DNA of 64,000 nucleotides from Chthoniobacteraceae bacterium. Lineage in GTDB: Bacteria; Verrucomicrobiota; Verrucomicrobiia; Chthoniobacterales; Chthoniobacteraceae. The DNA lies in the NCBI GenBank assembly GCA_028293625.1, contig JAQGOL010000022.1, positions 1 through 64,000 of the forward strand, written 5' to 3'. Position numbers and translations under genes: made by a program. Of the stretch, positions 45,692-54,495 are shown piece after piece (position 1 is the first letter of the stretch; every line of letters begins with the position of its first letter). The notes under the pieces were generated by a model, which saw nothing but the letters and a program-made list of their open reading frames with translations, did no database searches and was not told the DNA's origin.

Positions 45692-47932
45692 TCAGCGTGA
45701 AAATCGATCTCGCCGAAAAACTGGTGATAACTGAAGGTAAATTGCCGTTTCACCTCGCTCTGCCATTCCGACTCCAAAATATAACGGCCCAAGAAGCGTA
45801 TCGGCCCCCAAAAACAGGCTTCCTCCGATGACCAGATCTTTCGCGCTCACTGAGCCGAGATCTTTCCAGACATTTCCCGCTTCAAGCGAAAAACCGCCAT
45901 AAACACCGCCCCCGAGCCCGGGCGGCAGCTTGGCGATCTCGCGGTAATAAACCAGTTGGCCCAGCAGCGCATTTTGGTCGTAAAGGCCGCGCCGGGCGAG
46001 ACCCGAAAGATTGAGGAAACCGCCCAGTGAAAACTGATCGTAGATAGGCAGATCGCGCCCGCCCAATGCAAGCCCGGCCGTGATCCGCGGCACCCAGGTG
46101 TTTTTTCCGAGCGTAAAGGGCGCATAAAACTGCGTGTCGAGGCGGCGATAGCTAACGTCGGCGCCCAGTTCGGTGCGGGATTCGGCCAATGCGGTGCTCA
46201 CATAGAGACCGTGGGTTGGAAAATTTGTGCGATCAAGCGTGTCAATGGTAAGCGTTGCATGGATCTCAGCGCGTTCGCCACTTGTGCGCGTATCGGCGGG
46301 CAATCCCAGGGCGCGTCCCACCCGGCTGCCCCCCAGTGCATAACCAAGCCGGAATTCGCCGATATCCCAGAGCCGCATGCCCATGTCGAGTCCTGCGGCA
46401 AACTGGGTAAGCCGGAATCGAAGACGTTCCCCTTCGGCATTGAGTCCGCCCAAAAACTCGTTTCCATAGAGGACGTTGGCGGCGAGGAAAAAGCGCTGTT
46501 CGAGATCGAGCGGTTGATACCATTCCGAAAAGATCCGGGTCCGATCGCCAATACTAACAAACGTTTCCCACTCAGCATCCAGTGAGTTGAGTTCGGTTAG
46601 TCTGTAGCCCAGTAACAAATCGGCGTCCGTTTCACCCGACGATCCAAAGGAAAAATCAAAGCCAACATTAAGGTAATTGGGACCACGCCGCCTCCGCTCA
46701 GCCTCCAGCAGCAAGCCAAACTCGCCGTTCTCTTCGATCACGTGCAAGTCGGTGACTTCATAACCGCGCATCGCTTCAAGGCCGATCAGCTCCTTTTCAA
46801 TCCGCCAAAACTCCACGCGTTCGCCCGGGGCAATCGCGATGGCGCGCTCAAGCTTTTGCCGCACCGGGCCCGATGGCGCAGCCACTTTCAAAAACGCAAT
46901 CTGGACATGGCGCTCACGCGGCAATCGTTGCCGTGCCAGATAGCGCTGAAATACCGCTTCCGGCACGGCCAATGCCTGCAATTTGGCGGTATGCTCGCGG
47001 GTTTCTTCATAACCGGCATTGATGCTTGGAAATGAGCCGATGAAATTTGAGGAGGTGGCATTGGGAAGATGCAGCCTGATATAGACGTCGCGCCCTGAGA
47101 GCCGGCCAATTTGAGCCACCGTGTCGCGCTGAATAAAGATATCGACCACTTGGTTTGTCACGGCCAGCGGCGAGTTGAGCTGCTCGCCTTTGAGCAAGTC
47201 GGTCCGCAAATCGACAGCGATCACAATGTCCGCGCCCATCGCCTTGACCGTTTCAATCGGCAGATTACTTGCCAGGCCGCCATCCACCAGCAGCCGGCCG
47301 CCTGTGCGATAAGGCGTGAAGATCCCCGGCACTGCCATGCTTGCACGCATCGCCTCGGGCAGGTCGCCGCCGCCGAGCACCACTTTTTCCCCCGTTTCCA
47401 GATCGGTCGCCACCGCCCGGAAAGGAATTGGGAGCCGGTCAAAATCATGCACATCGCGCACCGACAGAGTCAGTTCACGAAGATTGATAATGAGTTTTTG
47501 GCCCGCGATAAGTCCTGTGGGCAGTTGGATGTTTCCTTTCTCTGAAATCCCAAGCTCCAGATTTTGGTTTAATCGAAACTCTCGCTCCTTGCTGCGAAAG
47601 GAGCGACCTTCACGAGGGGGCGCATCGGAAAGCAGATAGCGCCAATCGACTTCATGAAACCATTGTTCGAGTTCTTCAGGCGACATGCCGCTGGCGTAAA
47701 GGCCGCCGACAATGGCGCCCATGCTGGTGCCCGCGATGTAATCAATCGGGATGTGCAATTCCTCAAGCGCCTTGAGAACGCCGATATGCGCGACACCACG
47801 CGCACCACCGCCGCTGAGCACCAAGCCGATTTTGGGACGATGCCCAGCCGGCGGCGGGACGGCATTATCCTTTTGAGCCAGCCCGCAGTTCACGGTGAAG
47901 AAGAGCGCCGCAAAGAACCAGATCCGTGGCAT
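45692..47932 (-). CDS. PlpD-like patatin autotransporter (type Vd secretion)
   Basis: The ATG at 47932 gives a signal peptide (MPRIWFFAALFF). The 746-residue protein has a patatin lipase domain with oxyanion GGGARG (about 41-46), nucleophile GTSMG (Ser70) and Asp in VDGGLASNLP (Asp217), so the Ser-Asp dyad is intact. A POTRA-like domain follows (RVEFWRIEKELIGLEAMRGYEV), then a roughly 330-residue Omp85/BamA-like barrel ending PLYFGVGMAERGETAIYLQLSPVF. This is the type Vd layout, where the barrel exports its own phospholipase. It likely displays or releases phospholipase A activity at the cell surface. Confidence 0.9.
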   Translation of the reverse strand: MPRIWFFAALFFTVNCGLAQKDNAVPPPAGHRPKIGLVLSGGGARGVAHIGVLKALEELHIPIDYIAGTSMGAIVGGLYASGMSPEELEQWFHEVDWRYLLSDAPPREGRSFRSKEREFRLNQNLELGISEKGNIQLPTGLIAGQKLIINLRELTLSVRDVHDFDRLPIPFRAVATDLETGEKVVLGGGDLPEAMRASMAVPGIFTPYRTGGRLLVDGGLASNLPIETVKAMGADIVIAVDLRTDLLKGEQLNSPLAVTNQVVDIFIQRDTVAQIGRLSGRDVYIRLHLPNATSSNFIGSFPSINAGYEETREHTAKLQALAVPEAVFQRYLARQRLPRERHVQIAFLKVAAPSGPVRQKLERAIAIAPGERVEFWRIEKELIGLEAMRGYEVTDLHVIEENGEFGLLLEAERRRRGPNYLNVGFDFSFGSSGETDADLLLGYRLTELNSLDAEWETFVSIGDRTRIFSEWYQPLDLEQRFFLAANVLYGNEFLGGLNAEGERLRFRLTQFAAGLDMGMRLWDIGEFRLGYALGGSRVGRALGLPADTRTSGERAEIHATLTIDTLDRTNFPTHGLYVSTALAESRTELGADVSYRRLDTQFYAPFTLGKNTWVPRITAGLALGGRDLPIYDQFSLGGFLNLSGLARRGLYDQNALLGQLVYYREIAKLPPGLGGGVYGGFSLEAGNVWKDLGSVSAKDLVIGGSLFLGADTLLGPLYFGVGMAERGETAIYLQLSPVFRRDRFSR

Positions 47933-48050
47933 TAAACAAACTGAAACAAGCATGGGCACATAAAACCACGCCCTGCCCGCAGATCCAATCCCAGCGCACA
48001 GCCATCTGCGAAATTAACGGATCGGATAAAACCGGCCGCTGCCCCGGACC

Positions 48051-48761
48051 TTAAGCCCCGCCGTCGATATGGTAGGCGGCATTCATCAGCAACATCTGCC
48101 AGTCTCCTTGGATTGTGGGAGTAGCAGGCATCGGCTCAGAAAGTTCGGTGACCCTGCCGCGTTTCCACGTGACGATGTCGTAAAGCGCGTCAGGCCCAAC
48201 GAGCGTCTTTGTCTGGGCATGCACGATTTCGCCCGAGACGACACCGACTCTTCCGGCCCGTTCCTGGGAAACAAATTCAAGCAGCGCGGTGGAGCGGCGC
48301 AGGCAGGTCATTTGGATCACATCGAGCGGGGTCAGATTTTTGAGCGACGCTTCAAATGCCGAATCCGAGCCATCGGAACCGCTGGCGGCATTCAGCGCGT
48401 CGTTTAACAGCTCGATTAATTTTTTTGAATTAACCGGCTTTTCAACCAACCGCAGCACTCCGAGGGCCTCGCTGCGCACGCCGTATCCTGGGCGCAAATC
48501 GCCAGTCATCACGATCGCCGCCGCATTGGGGTGGATAAGCGCCATTTCAGAAAGAAAATCAAATCCATTGCCGTCGGGCAGATTGACATCGACCAAGAAC
48601 ACCTGAACCGGTGCATTCAATGAAAGTGCGCGTCCCTCCTCCAAGGTGCGGGCGTGCACAAGACGGCAATTGGGAAGCGAGCGGCAGACTTCGGCGATTA
48701 TTCGCAAGGCACAGACGTCACTATCTTCGAGGAGGACAATTAAGGGACTGGAATGACTCAT
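48051..48761 (-). CDS. Response regulator with DUF4388 (PATAN) output domain
   Basis: From the ATG at 48761 the 236-residue protein has a receiver domain (IVLLEDSD, phospho-acceptor in FLVDVNLPDGNG, switch IVMTGDL, Lys in VEKPVNSKKL). A DUF4388 module follows (LKNLTPLDVIQMTCLRRSTALLEF ... GRVGVVSGEIVHAQT). DUF4388/PATAN domains are found in signalling proteins such as Myxococcus and cyanobacterial regulators and mediate protein contacts, not DNA binding. No kinase is adjacent; the nearest candidates are the kinases at 42.9 and 19.2 kb. Confidence 0.87.
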   Translation of the reverse strand: MSHSSPLIVLLEDSDVCALRIIAEVCRSLPNCRLVHARTLEEGRALSLNAPVQVFLVDVNLPDGNGFDFLSEMALIHPNAAAIVMTGDLRPGYGVRSEALGVLRLVEKPVNSKKLIELLNDALNAASGSDGSDSAFEASLKNLTPLDVIQMTCLRRSTALLEFVSQERAGRVGVVSGEIVHAQTKTLVGPDALYDIVTWKRGRVTELSEPMPATPTIQGDWQMLLMNAAYHIDGGA

Positions 48762-49039
48762 GTTTGGCTGGTGGTCGTTGCACACATCTCGTTCCCATTC
48801 ATTGAGAACGCGAGAAAGTAACTCGAGACGCATTGACGGTTAAGCAGGCCAGATGCCAATGGAGGATTCAAGCCTCGTTTCTCATCAATGAGAGCTCGCG
48901 ACGAACGTAACATGATGGGAATCGGGCAGATAAAAACTTTCCCCTCATGCAGGCACGATCCCGGCACGCAAAAACGCAATCTTACAGCGCTCAATTTTAA
49001 CAACCTTGAGAAGCCAACCCGGCGTCGACATTCAGTCCG

Positions 49040-49651
49040 TCAGCTTTCCTCGTTACCGAGCTCGACGTTCCAATAAGCCAGGTCGACAAAGTGCCGCCAG
49101 CTTTCGTGCAACTGCCGGTCAAAAGTAATATGCACAAAAGGCCGCCACTTCGGGCGCACCGGCTTTTGAATGAGATGCATTCCGACGTGATGAGCCAGCC
49201 GGTTGCCTTTGCGGGTATTGCACGGAATACACGAGCAAACGATATTTTCCCACGTGGTCGCGCCGCCTTTATCGCGAGGAATGATATGGTCAAGATTCAG
49301 ATCGCGCCGCTCAAAAACCTTTCCGCAATACTGACAGGTGTTTTTATCCCGCTCAAAAATGTTATGCCGGGTGAACTTTACTTCCTTGTGCGGCATCCGA
49401 TCAAAAAGCAGCAGCACAATGACGTTTGGAATTCGGATTTTCAGCGAGATGGTATGCACCATTTCCTGCTCCGGTTCGCGCGTTGAAAAATCACGCCAAC
49501 TCTCAAAATCATGGGTAAAGAAATTGTTCTTTGCATCCGAGCAGACCACTTGGGCTTGCCCAGCACAAAGGAGCGTGAATGCGCGGCGCACAGAGCAGAC
49601 ATTAATTGCCTGCCAAAGACGGTTTAAAACGAGGACTTGTCGATCGAGCAT
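49040..49651 (-). CDS. HNH endonuclease family protein
   Basis: The ATG at 49651 gives the family N-terminus MLDRQVLVLNRLWQAINV. The 203-residue protein has the HNH region CQYCGKVFERRDLNLDHIIPRDKGG, then NIVCSCIPCNTRKGNRL. This is a zinc-binding beta-beta-alpha-metal fold with catalytic His in LDHI. This group is chromosomal, widespread in bacteria and often called McrA-like, but it is not part of a restriction cluster here. Its cellular role is unknown. It is divergent from the SAM-riboswitch operon. Confidence 0.88.
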   Translation of the reverse strand: MLDRQVLVLNRLWQAINVCSVRRAFTLLCAGQAQVVCSDAKNNFFTHDFESWRDFSTREPEQEMVHTISLKIRIPNVIVLLLFDRMPHKEVKFTRHNIFERDKNTCQYCGKVFERRDLNLDHIIPRDKGGATTWENIVCSCIPCNTRKGNRLAHHVGMHLIQKPVRPKWRPFVHITFDRQLHESWRHFVDLAYWNVELGNEES

Positions 49652-49789
49652 GACGGAAGTTCTCGAGGAGAGCGGAACGCTTTCCAGAGGTGCGCGGAAG
49701 TTATCATCGGCTTTGCGCTCAGTCAATCAACCCATGGCCAATTCCTTTGTACTCGGTTCGCGCTTAAAAGGGGCTCACTGAAAATGCTA

Positions 49790-49818
49790 TTGACGGCGCA
49801 ATAAGACCTTTCTAGTTT
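49790..49818 (+). promoter_or_regulatory. Sigma-70-like promoter for the SAM-riboswitch operon
   Basis: TTGACG (49790-49795) and TAGTTT (49813-49818) are spaced by 17 bases. The expected transcription start falls within about ten bases of the first pairing strand of the riboswitch at 49827. The -10 is poor, but position and spacing fit well. Confidence 0.6.
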
Positions 49819-49826
49819 CGCCCCCA

Positions 49827-49961
49827 CTTTCATCAAGAGTGACTGAGGGACTGGCCCGCTGACGTCACGGCGACCGCTTGGAGGCAGTTCAGACTGTCCC
49901 TTGGACCAGGTGCCAAATCCAGCTCCGCAAGCGTTTCGACGCCGGCGGGGGAAGATGAGAG
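49827..49961 (+). promoter_or_regulatory. SAM-I (S-box) riboswitch
   Basis: CTTTCATC (49827-49834) pairs with GATGAGAG (49954-49961) as P1, with one G-U pair. Inside are the S-box core blocks: CAAGAG, then GAGGGACTGGCCC with P2 arms GTGAC/GTCAC, GGCGACC, a P3 arm, GTGCCAAATCC, a P4 arm, and GGAAGATGAG before the 3' strand of P1. These match SAM-I consensus. It lies 83 bases upstream of the threonine-synthase-like start. No T-rich terminator follows, so control may act on translation or through a less obvious structure. Normally SAM binding turns such operons off. Confidence 0.88.
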
Positions 49962-50044
49962 GGAGTCTGCGCCTTCCCGGCGCCGGATTTCCCATCGTCG
50001 TCAAATGGCTCAAAACAGAGCCTCTTGCTGGAAGCGAACTTGTT

Positions 50045-51313
50045 ATGGACAAACCTTCGCCTTTTTTCAGCAACTTAAAGTGTCGCGAGTGCGGCCAGCT
50101 TTATCCCAAGCAGGCCATTCACGTCTGCGATTTTGATTTCGGCCCGCTTGAGGCCGATTACGATTATGCCGCCATTAAAAGCGTGCTCACCCGCGAACTG
50201 ATCGAGTCGCGCCCAAAGTCGATGTGGCGCTACCGGGAACTGCTCCCGATTGACGGCGAGCCAAGCGTCGGCATGCAGGTCGGTTTCACCCCGTTGGTGA
50301 AGGCGGATCGGCTGGCCAAGGCGCTCGGAATCCGGGAGCTTTATATCAAGAACGATACGGTTAATTATCCGACTCTTTCTTTTAAAGATCGCGTTGTTTC
50401 CGTCGCATTGAGCCGGGCGTGCGAGCTCGGGTTTAAAGTCGTGGCATGCGCTTCAACGGGCAACCTCGCCAATTCGGTCGCTGCCAATGCCGCCAGCGCC
50501 GGCCTGAAAAGTTATGTGCTCATCCCAGCCGATCTGGAGCAGGGCAAAGTGCTCGGCTCGCTCGTCTACGGCACCAACGTTATTTCCATCCACGGCGCAT
50601 ACGACCAGGTCAACCGGCTCTGCTCGGAGATTGCCGGCAAATACGGATGGGGCTTTGTGAACGTCAACCTGCGTCCTTATTACGCGGAAGGTTCAAAGAC
50701 GATGGGCTTTGAAATCGCCGAACAGCTTGGCTGGCAGCTTCCGCAGCACACGGTTGTGCCGATGGCCAGCGGTTCGCTTCTCACCAAGATCCACAAGTCG
50801 TATAAAGAATTTCTCGAGCTCGGTCTGGTGGAACATTCCCCGTTTAAAATTTACGGAGCCCAAGCCACCGGTTGCGCCCCGATCAGCCACGCCATGAAGC
50901 GCGGCACCGACATCGTAAAACCGGTTCCCAAGCCCGATACCATTGCCAAATCGCTCGCCATCGGCACCCCGGCGGACGGCTATTACGCCATCCATTCCAT
51001 GAAACAAACCGGCGGTTGCGCCGAGGATTGCACCGATGAGGAAATCGTTGAAGGAATCCGGTTGCTGGCTGAATACGCGGGAATTTTCGCCGAGACAGCC
51101 GGCGGCGTGACCGTGGCGTGCGCCAAGAAACTCATCGCCAGCGGCCAGATCCCCGCCGGTGATAGCGCGGTGCTTTGCATCACCGGCCACGGCCTCAAAA
51201 CCCAGGAAGCCATCAACGGCAAATGCGGTGTGCCGCGCACCATCAATCCGAGCCTTCGAGAGTTTGAAGAGCAGGTCTATAATCCCGACAATGCCTCCGC
51301 GGCTGCCCAGTAA
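50045..51313 (+). CDS. Threonine-synthase-like PLP enzyme under SAM riboswitch control
   Basis: The ATG at 50045 gives a 422-residue fold-type II PLP enzyme. It begins with a short zinc-ribbon-like part (LKCRECGQLYP, then VCDFDFG). The PLP lysine is Lys114 in TLSFKDRV. The phosphate loop is ASTGNLANSVAANAASAG. The C-terminal region has ITGHGLKTQEA. Overall it matches ThrC, which turns O-phosphohomoserine into threonine. However, it sits behind a SAM-I riboswitch and 15 bases before a ThiS/MoaD-type carrier and then a NIL protein, all signs of sulfur amino acid metabolism. It could instead, or also, make homocysteine from O-phosphohomoserine. An automatic start at 49901 would lie within the riboswitch and is rejected. 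Confidence 0.85.
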   Translation: MDKPSPFFSNLKCRECGQLYPKQAIHVCDFDFGPLEADYDYAAIKSVLTRELIESRPKSMWRYRELLPIDGEPSVGMQVGFTPLVKADRLAKALGIRELYIKNDTVNYPTLSFKDRVVSVALSRACELGFKVVACASTGNLANSVAANAASAGLKSYVLIPADLEQGKVLGSLVYGTNVISIHGAYDQVNRLCSEIAGKYGWGFVNVNLRPYYAEGSKTMGFEIAEQLGWQLPQHTVVPMASGSLLTKIHKSYKEFLELGLVEHSPFKIYGAQATGCAPISHAMKRGTDIVKPVPKPDTIAKSLAIGTPADGYYAIHSMKQTGGCAEDCTDEEIVEGIRLLAEYAGIFAETAGGVTVACAKKLIASGQIPAGDSAVLCITGHGLKTQEAINGKCGVPRTINPSLREFEEQVYNPDNASAAAQ

Positions 51314-51328
51314 ATTTAATCATACCCC

Positions 51329-51601
51329 ATGCCATCCGTCCTCATTCCCACTCCCCTGCGCAAGCTCACCAATGAGCTTGATACCGTGCAAGCCGCCGGC
51401 GCCAATATCAGCGAGCTTCTCGAGAACCTCGACAAAGCATTCCCAGGTCTCAAAAATCGTGTCTGCGATGAAAACGGCACGGTCCGCCGCTTCGTTAATG
51501 TCTATGTGAATGGCGAAGACATCCGTTTTCTCAAAGAGAACGCCACTGAGATTAAAGAAAACGACGAAATCAGCATCGTGCCCGCAATCGCCGGCGGCTA
51601 G
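51329..51601 (+). CDS. ThiS/MoaD-family sulfur carrier protein
   Basis: The 90-residue protein has the beta-grasp pattern (MPSVLIPTPLRKLTNELDTVQA, RRFVNVYVNGEDIRFL, ENDEISIVPAIAGG) and ends exactly in Gly-Gly. Such a C-terminus can be adenylated and turned into a thiocarboxylate that donates sulfur. It is closest in look to CysO-type carriers used by amino acid synthases. There is no MoaE, ThiG or activating E1 enzyme next to it, so the activating enzyme must be elsewhere. Spacing of 15 bases to the PLP gene implies co-translation. Confidence 0.9.
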   Translation: MPSVLIPTPLRKLTNELDTVQAAGANISELLENLDKAFPGLKNRVCDENGTVRRFVNVYVNGEDIRFLKENATEIKENDEISIVPAIAGG

Positions 51602-51637
51602 AAATCGCTACCTCGCCTTAAACTCCTGCATCATCCC

Positions 51638-51886
51638 ATGGCTGAAGAAAAAACACGCCTTTGGCTCATGTTCCCGACGCGCCTTATCACACGGCCCGTT
51701 ATCTGGGAACTGGGCAAGAAATTTGAGATCATCACCAACGTGCGCCAGGCGAGCGTGAACGACGAGGTTGGCCTCGTCTCGCTTTCGCTGAGCGGCGAAC
51801 GCGATGAAATCAAGGACGCCATCACATGGCTTGAAGAGCTCGGCATTAAAGTCGAGCCGGTGGAGATCAATACAATCGAAGGCTAA
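51638..51886 (+). CDS. Stand-alone NIL-domain protein
   Basis: The 82-residue protein is a bare NIL domain, an ACT-like ferredoxin fold: RLWLMFPTRLITRPVIWELGKKFEIITNVRQ and GLVSLSLSGERDEIKDAITWLEELGIKVEP. NIL domains occur at the end of MetN methionine-importer ATPases, where they bind methionine. They also occur in proteins linked to homocysteine formation in methanogens and anaerobes. As the last gene of the SAM-riboswitch operon it could sense methionine or homocysteine, or assist sulfur transfer. Confidence 0.88.
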   Translation: MAEEKTRLWLMFPTRLITRPVIWELGKKFEIITNVRQASVNDEVGLVSLSLSGERDEIKDAITWLEELGIKVEPVEINTIEG

Positions 51887-51918
51887 AAAACGGGAAATCC
51901 TGCCTTCCGTTGACAGTC

Positions 51919-51940
51919 CGGCGCCCGCCCGTGGGCGCCG
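51919..51940. terminator. GC-rich hairpin between convergent genes
   Basis: CGGCGCCC (51919-51926) pairs with GGGCGCCG (51933-51940) with a six-base loop. It follows the NIL stop by about 30 bases and lies before the convergent PBP1A stop. The T-tract is weak on both strands, so it may be a pause or mRNA-stabilising stem, not a strong terminator. Confidence 0.5.
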
Positions 51941-51969
51941 TAAAAGACGGTTAATTTCCGCCGCCGCGG

Positions 51970-54495
51970 CTAAAACGTAATTGGCTCGGGCGGCTCGACT
52001 TTGATTGGCGACTCTTTGACCACGATCTGGTCCGATGGCCTGACCGGTTCGGGCCGGCGCACTTCAGGCGCTTTAGGCGCATTAAGGTCAGGCGCCGGCA
52101 CATTGCGGGAACTATCCATGGGGGCAACCTGCCCGTTGAGTTTCTGAGCGTTTATCAAGTTGTTCACGCTCTGCACCGAATTATAAGGGTCCGCTTCACC
52201 GATGACCGTTGAGGACTTCATCGGCACAATCCGGTGTACGGCGACATTGGCGACCGGAATGGCGCGCGGCACCTGTTCACCCGAGGAGGAAGGCGTTGCT
52301 TTCGCAACAACACTCCGGGGCGTGCCGCTATGAACATCACACGGCTCTTTTGGCGCCTGTTCATCGGTGGCGATCTCAAAAAACGTAGTCCGGCGCCGGA
52401 TTTTCTCGCCCGTCTCTTTGTTGTCGACGACATCGTAACACTTGTCGGTGGCAAGCAATCCTGACGAGGCGCAGATCTCGCATTTGATGATCCCCTTGGG
52501 CTCCACGATCGGTTCAGGCCGATAATCGCTGAACGTCGCTTTCATGATGTTGGACCAAATCGGCAGCGCAATTTCGTTGCTGAAGGCGCCCCGATGAATC
52601 GTGGAACGTTTATCAAACCCTGCCCACACCCCGCACGTGACAGCACTGCTGTAACCAATGAAAGAGACGTCCGTAAAGTTGTACGCCGTGCCCGTTTTCC
52701 CTCCGAGCGCGAATTTTTTCAATCCAATGTCGGTAAACGCATTTTCACCGGTCCCCCGGGTGAGAACTTCCGCCAGGCACGTATGCACTTCATAAGCCGT
52801 CGCCGGTCGGAGGACACGCGTCGATTCAGGTTTGGCCTGGAAAATCACGCGCCGATCTCGATCCTCAATCCGCTCAATGATAAAAGGTTTGACGGGACGG
52901 ACGCCGCCTTTTGCAAACATCGTGTTGGCCAGCGTCATCTCGGCAAGCGTCACCTCGCTGCTGCCCAAAAAGGTCGCGGGAAACGGCCGCAGCGGACTTT
53001 CAATACCCGCGCTCTTGGCGAGCGAAATCACCTTTTCAAGCTTGGCCATGTTGCCCAGGCGCACCGTGGCGGCATTCTTGGATTTTACCAACGCTTCGCG
53101 CGCGCTGATCATTCCCTCATACTTGTTATCGACACGCTCGGGCCCCCATTCACCAAGAATGCCCGTCGTTCCACCGATCATGACCTGGCGGTTATCAATC
53201 ACGGCATCCTGGACCATGGTCCCGGGAAACAATCCGTTTTCAAACGCGGCGGCGTAAACAATCGGTTTAAAAGCGGTGCCAAGCGATACCTCGGCCGCAA
53301 GCGCGCGATTAAACTGGCTGTGTGAAAAATCGCGCCCGCCAACCAGCGCCAGAATTCCGCCATTGGCATTGTCGAGCACGATAGCCGCACCCTGCAGATA
53401 CTCCGGCAATGGCAAGGGCGCCGGTTCGCCGTCGGCGGTCAGGGGCGTGCGTGCGCGGGCTTTAAAAATAGCGTCATACTGCGCGTAAGTCTGGTGTTCG
53501 TATCCCTGATGGCGCTCCACGCTGACGAGCTGATCGCGCACGGCCTGTTCCGTCTTCTTCTGAAGCGTCGAGTCGATGGTCGTGTAAATCCGGTATCCAT
53601 CGCTGGTTGCGCTGTCGTGTCCAACGAGTTTTTCCACCTGTTGAGCCACCAGATCGGCCGCGTAAGAATCCTGATGCGTCGGTCTCCGATTTTTAATGAC
53701 GAGATCCTGCTGAACTGTCGCCTCGTATTCCTCCGCGCTGATCAGCTCAATCTCACGCGCCCTTTGAAGCACGTAATTGCGCTGCTCAATACACGCCTGC
53801 CGGTTGCGCCAGGGCGAGAGATTATTGGGGCTCTTTAAGAGTCCCGTCAGCGTCGCCGCTTCCGAAAGATTCAGATCTTTGGCGCGTTTGCCGAAATAAC
53901 CGCGCGAGGCGGCTTCCGCCCCGTAAAATCCGGAGCCGAAAAAGACCCGGTTCAGATAAAGGCCGATGATTTCGTGTTTGGTTTTTCGTTTCTCAATCTC
54001 GAGCGCGACGAACATTTCAAGCACCTTGCGCTGATAACCGCGGTCTCCCGGCGGAAGCTGTTCGGGATAGGAATTGCGTGCCAGCTGCTGGGTTAAAGTG
54101 CTCGCACCCTGACGGGTGCGGCCGGCTTGGAAATTCTTCACCGCCGCGCGGACAATCCCGTAATAATCGACGCCGTGATGTTTGTAAAAACGCGCATCCT
54201 CCGCCGCCACGACCGCTTTAAAAAGTTCGGGGGACAAATCCTCGAGCGGCACCTGGTCACGATTTTGGATAAACATGCGGCCCAGGACATTCCCGGCCCG
54301 GTCGTACATCACACTGGCGCTTTCCATCTCGGAAAGCTTTTCGTAATCAAATTCGCTGGCTTTGCGCTCCCACCTGGCTTTCTCAAACAAGCCCCAGATC
54401 AGCGCGACAATGCCGATGACCAGGACGGTTCCCAAAGGGACTACGAACCAGGGACGGCGGTAAAATGGTCTTTTATAAGGAGCGTATTCCCACAT
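51970..54495 (-). CDS. Class A penicillin-binding protein (PBP1A-type)
   Basis: The roughly 841-residue protein has a cytoplasmic N-terminus, a membrane helix (about 17-36), and a GT51 transglycosylase domain. That domain shows EDARFYKHHG (catalytic Glu99), RQGASTLTQQLARN, and VFFGSGFYGAEAASRGYFGK. The transpeptidase domain has SKN (472-474) and KTGT (600-603). The nucleophile motif SxxK reads TAFK: Thr407 replaces Ser, while Lys410 is kept. A disordered Pro-rich tail of about 150 residues follows. The enzyme polymerises glycan strands; its crosslinking activity may be altered by the Thr. A GTG two codons upstream is an alternative start. Confidence 0.92.
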   Translation of the reverse strand: MWEYAPYKRPFYRRPWFVVPLGTVLVIGIVALIWGLFEKARWERKASEFDYEKLSEMESASVMYDRAGNVLGRMFIQNRDQVPLEDLSPELFKAVVAAEDARFYKHHGVDYYGIVRAAVKNFQAGRTRQGASTLTQQLARNSYPEQLPPGDRGYQRKVLEMFVALEIEKRKTKHEIIGLYLNRVFFGSGFYGAEAASRGYFGKRAKDLNLSEAATLTGLLKSPNNLSPWRNRQACIEQRNYVLQRAREIELISAEEYEATVQQDLVIKNRRPTHQDSYAADLVAQQVEKLVGHDSATSDGYRIYTTIDSTLQKKTEQAVRDQLVSVERHQGYEHQTYAQYDAIFKARARTPLTADGEPAPLPLPEYLQGAAIVLDNANGGILALVGGRDFSHSQFNRALAAEVSLGTAFKPIVYAAAFENGLFPGTMVQDAVIDNRQVMIGGTTGILGEWGPERVDNKYEGMISAREALVKSKNAATVRLGNMAKLEKVISLAKSAGIESPLRPFPATFLGSSEVTLAEMTLANTMFAKGGVRPVKPFIIERIEDRDRRVIFQAKPESTRVLRPATAYEVHTCLAEVLTRGTGENAFTDIGLKKFALGGKTGTAYNFTDVSFIGYSSAVTCGVWAGFDKRSTIHRGAFSNEIALPIWSNIMKATFSDYRPEPIVEPKGIIKCEICASSGLLATDKCYDVVDNKETGEKIRRRTTFFEIATDEQAPKEPCDVHSGTPRSVVAKATPSSSGEQVPRAIPVANVAVHRIVPMKSSTVIGEADPYNSVQSVNNLINAQKLNGQVAPMDSSRNVPAPDLNAPKAPEVRRPEPVRPSDQIVVKESPIKVEPPEPITF

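Noticed and set aside
49901-50044. N-terminal extension of the threonine-synthase-like protein
   Set aside because: These codons overlap the SAM riboswitch and give a basic non-family extension. The ATG at 50045 begins the usual zinc-ribbon start.
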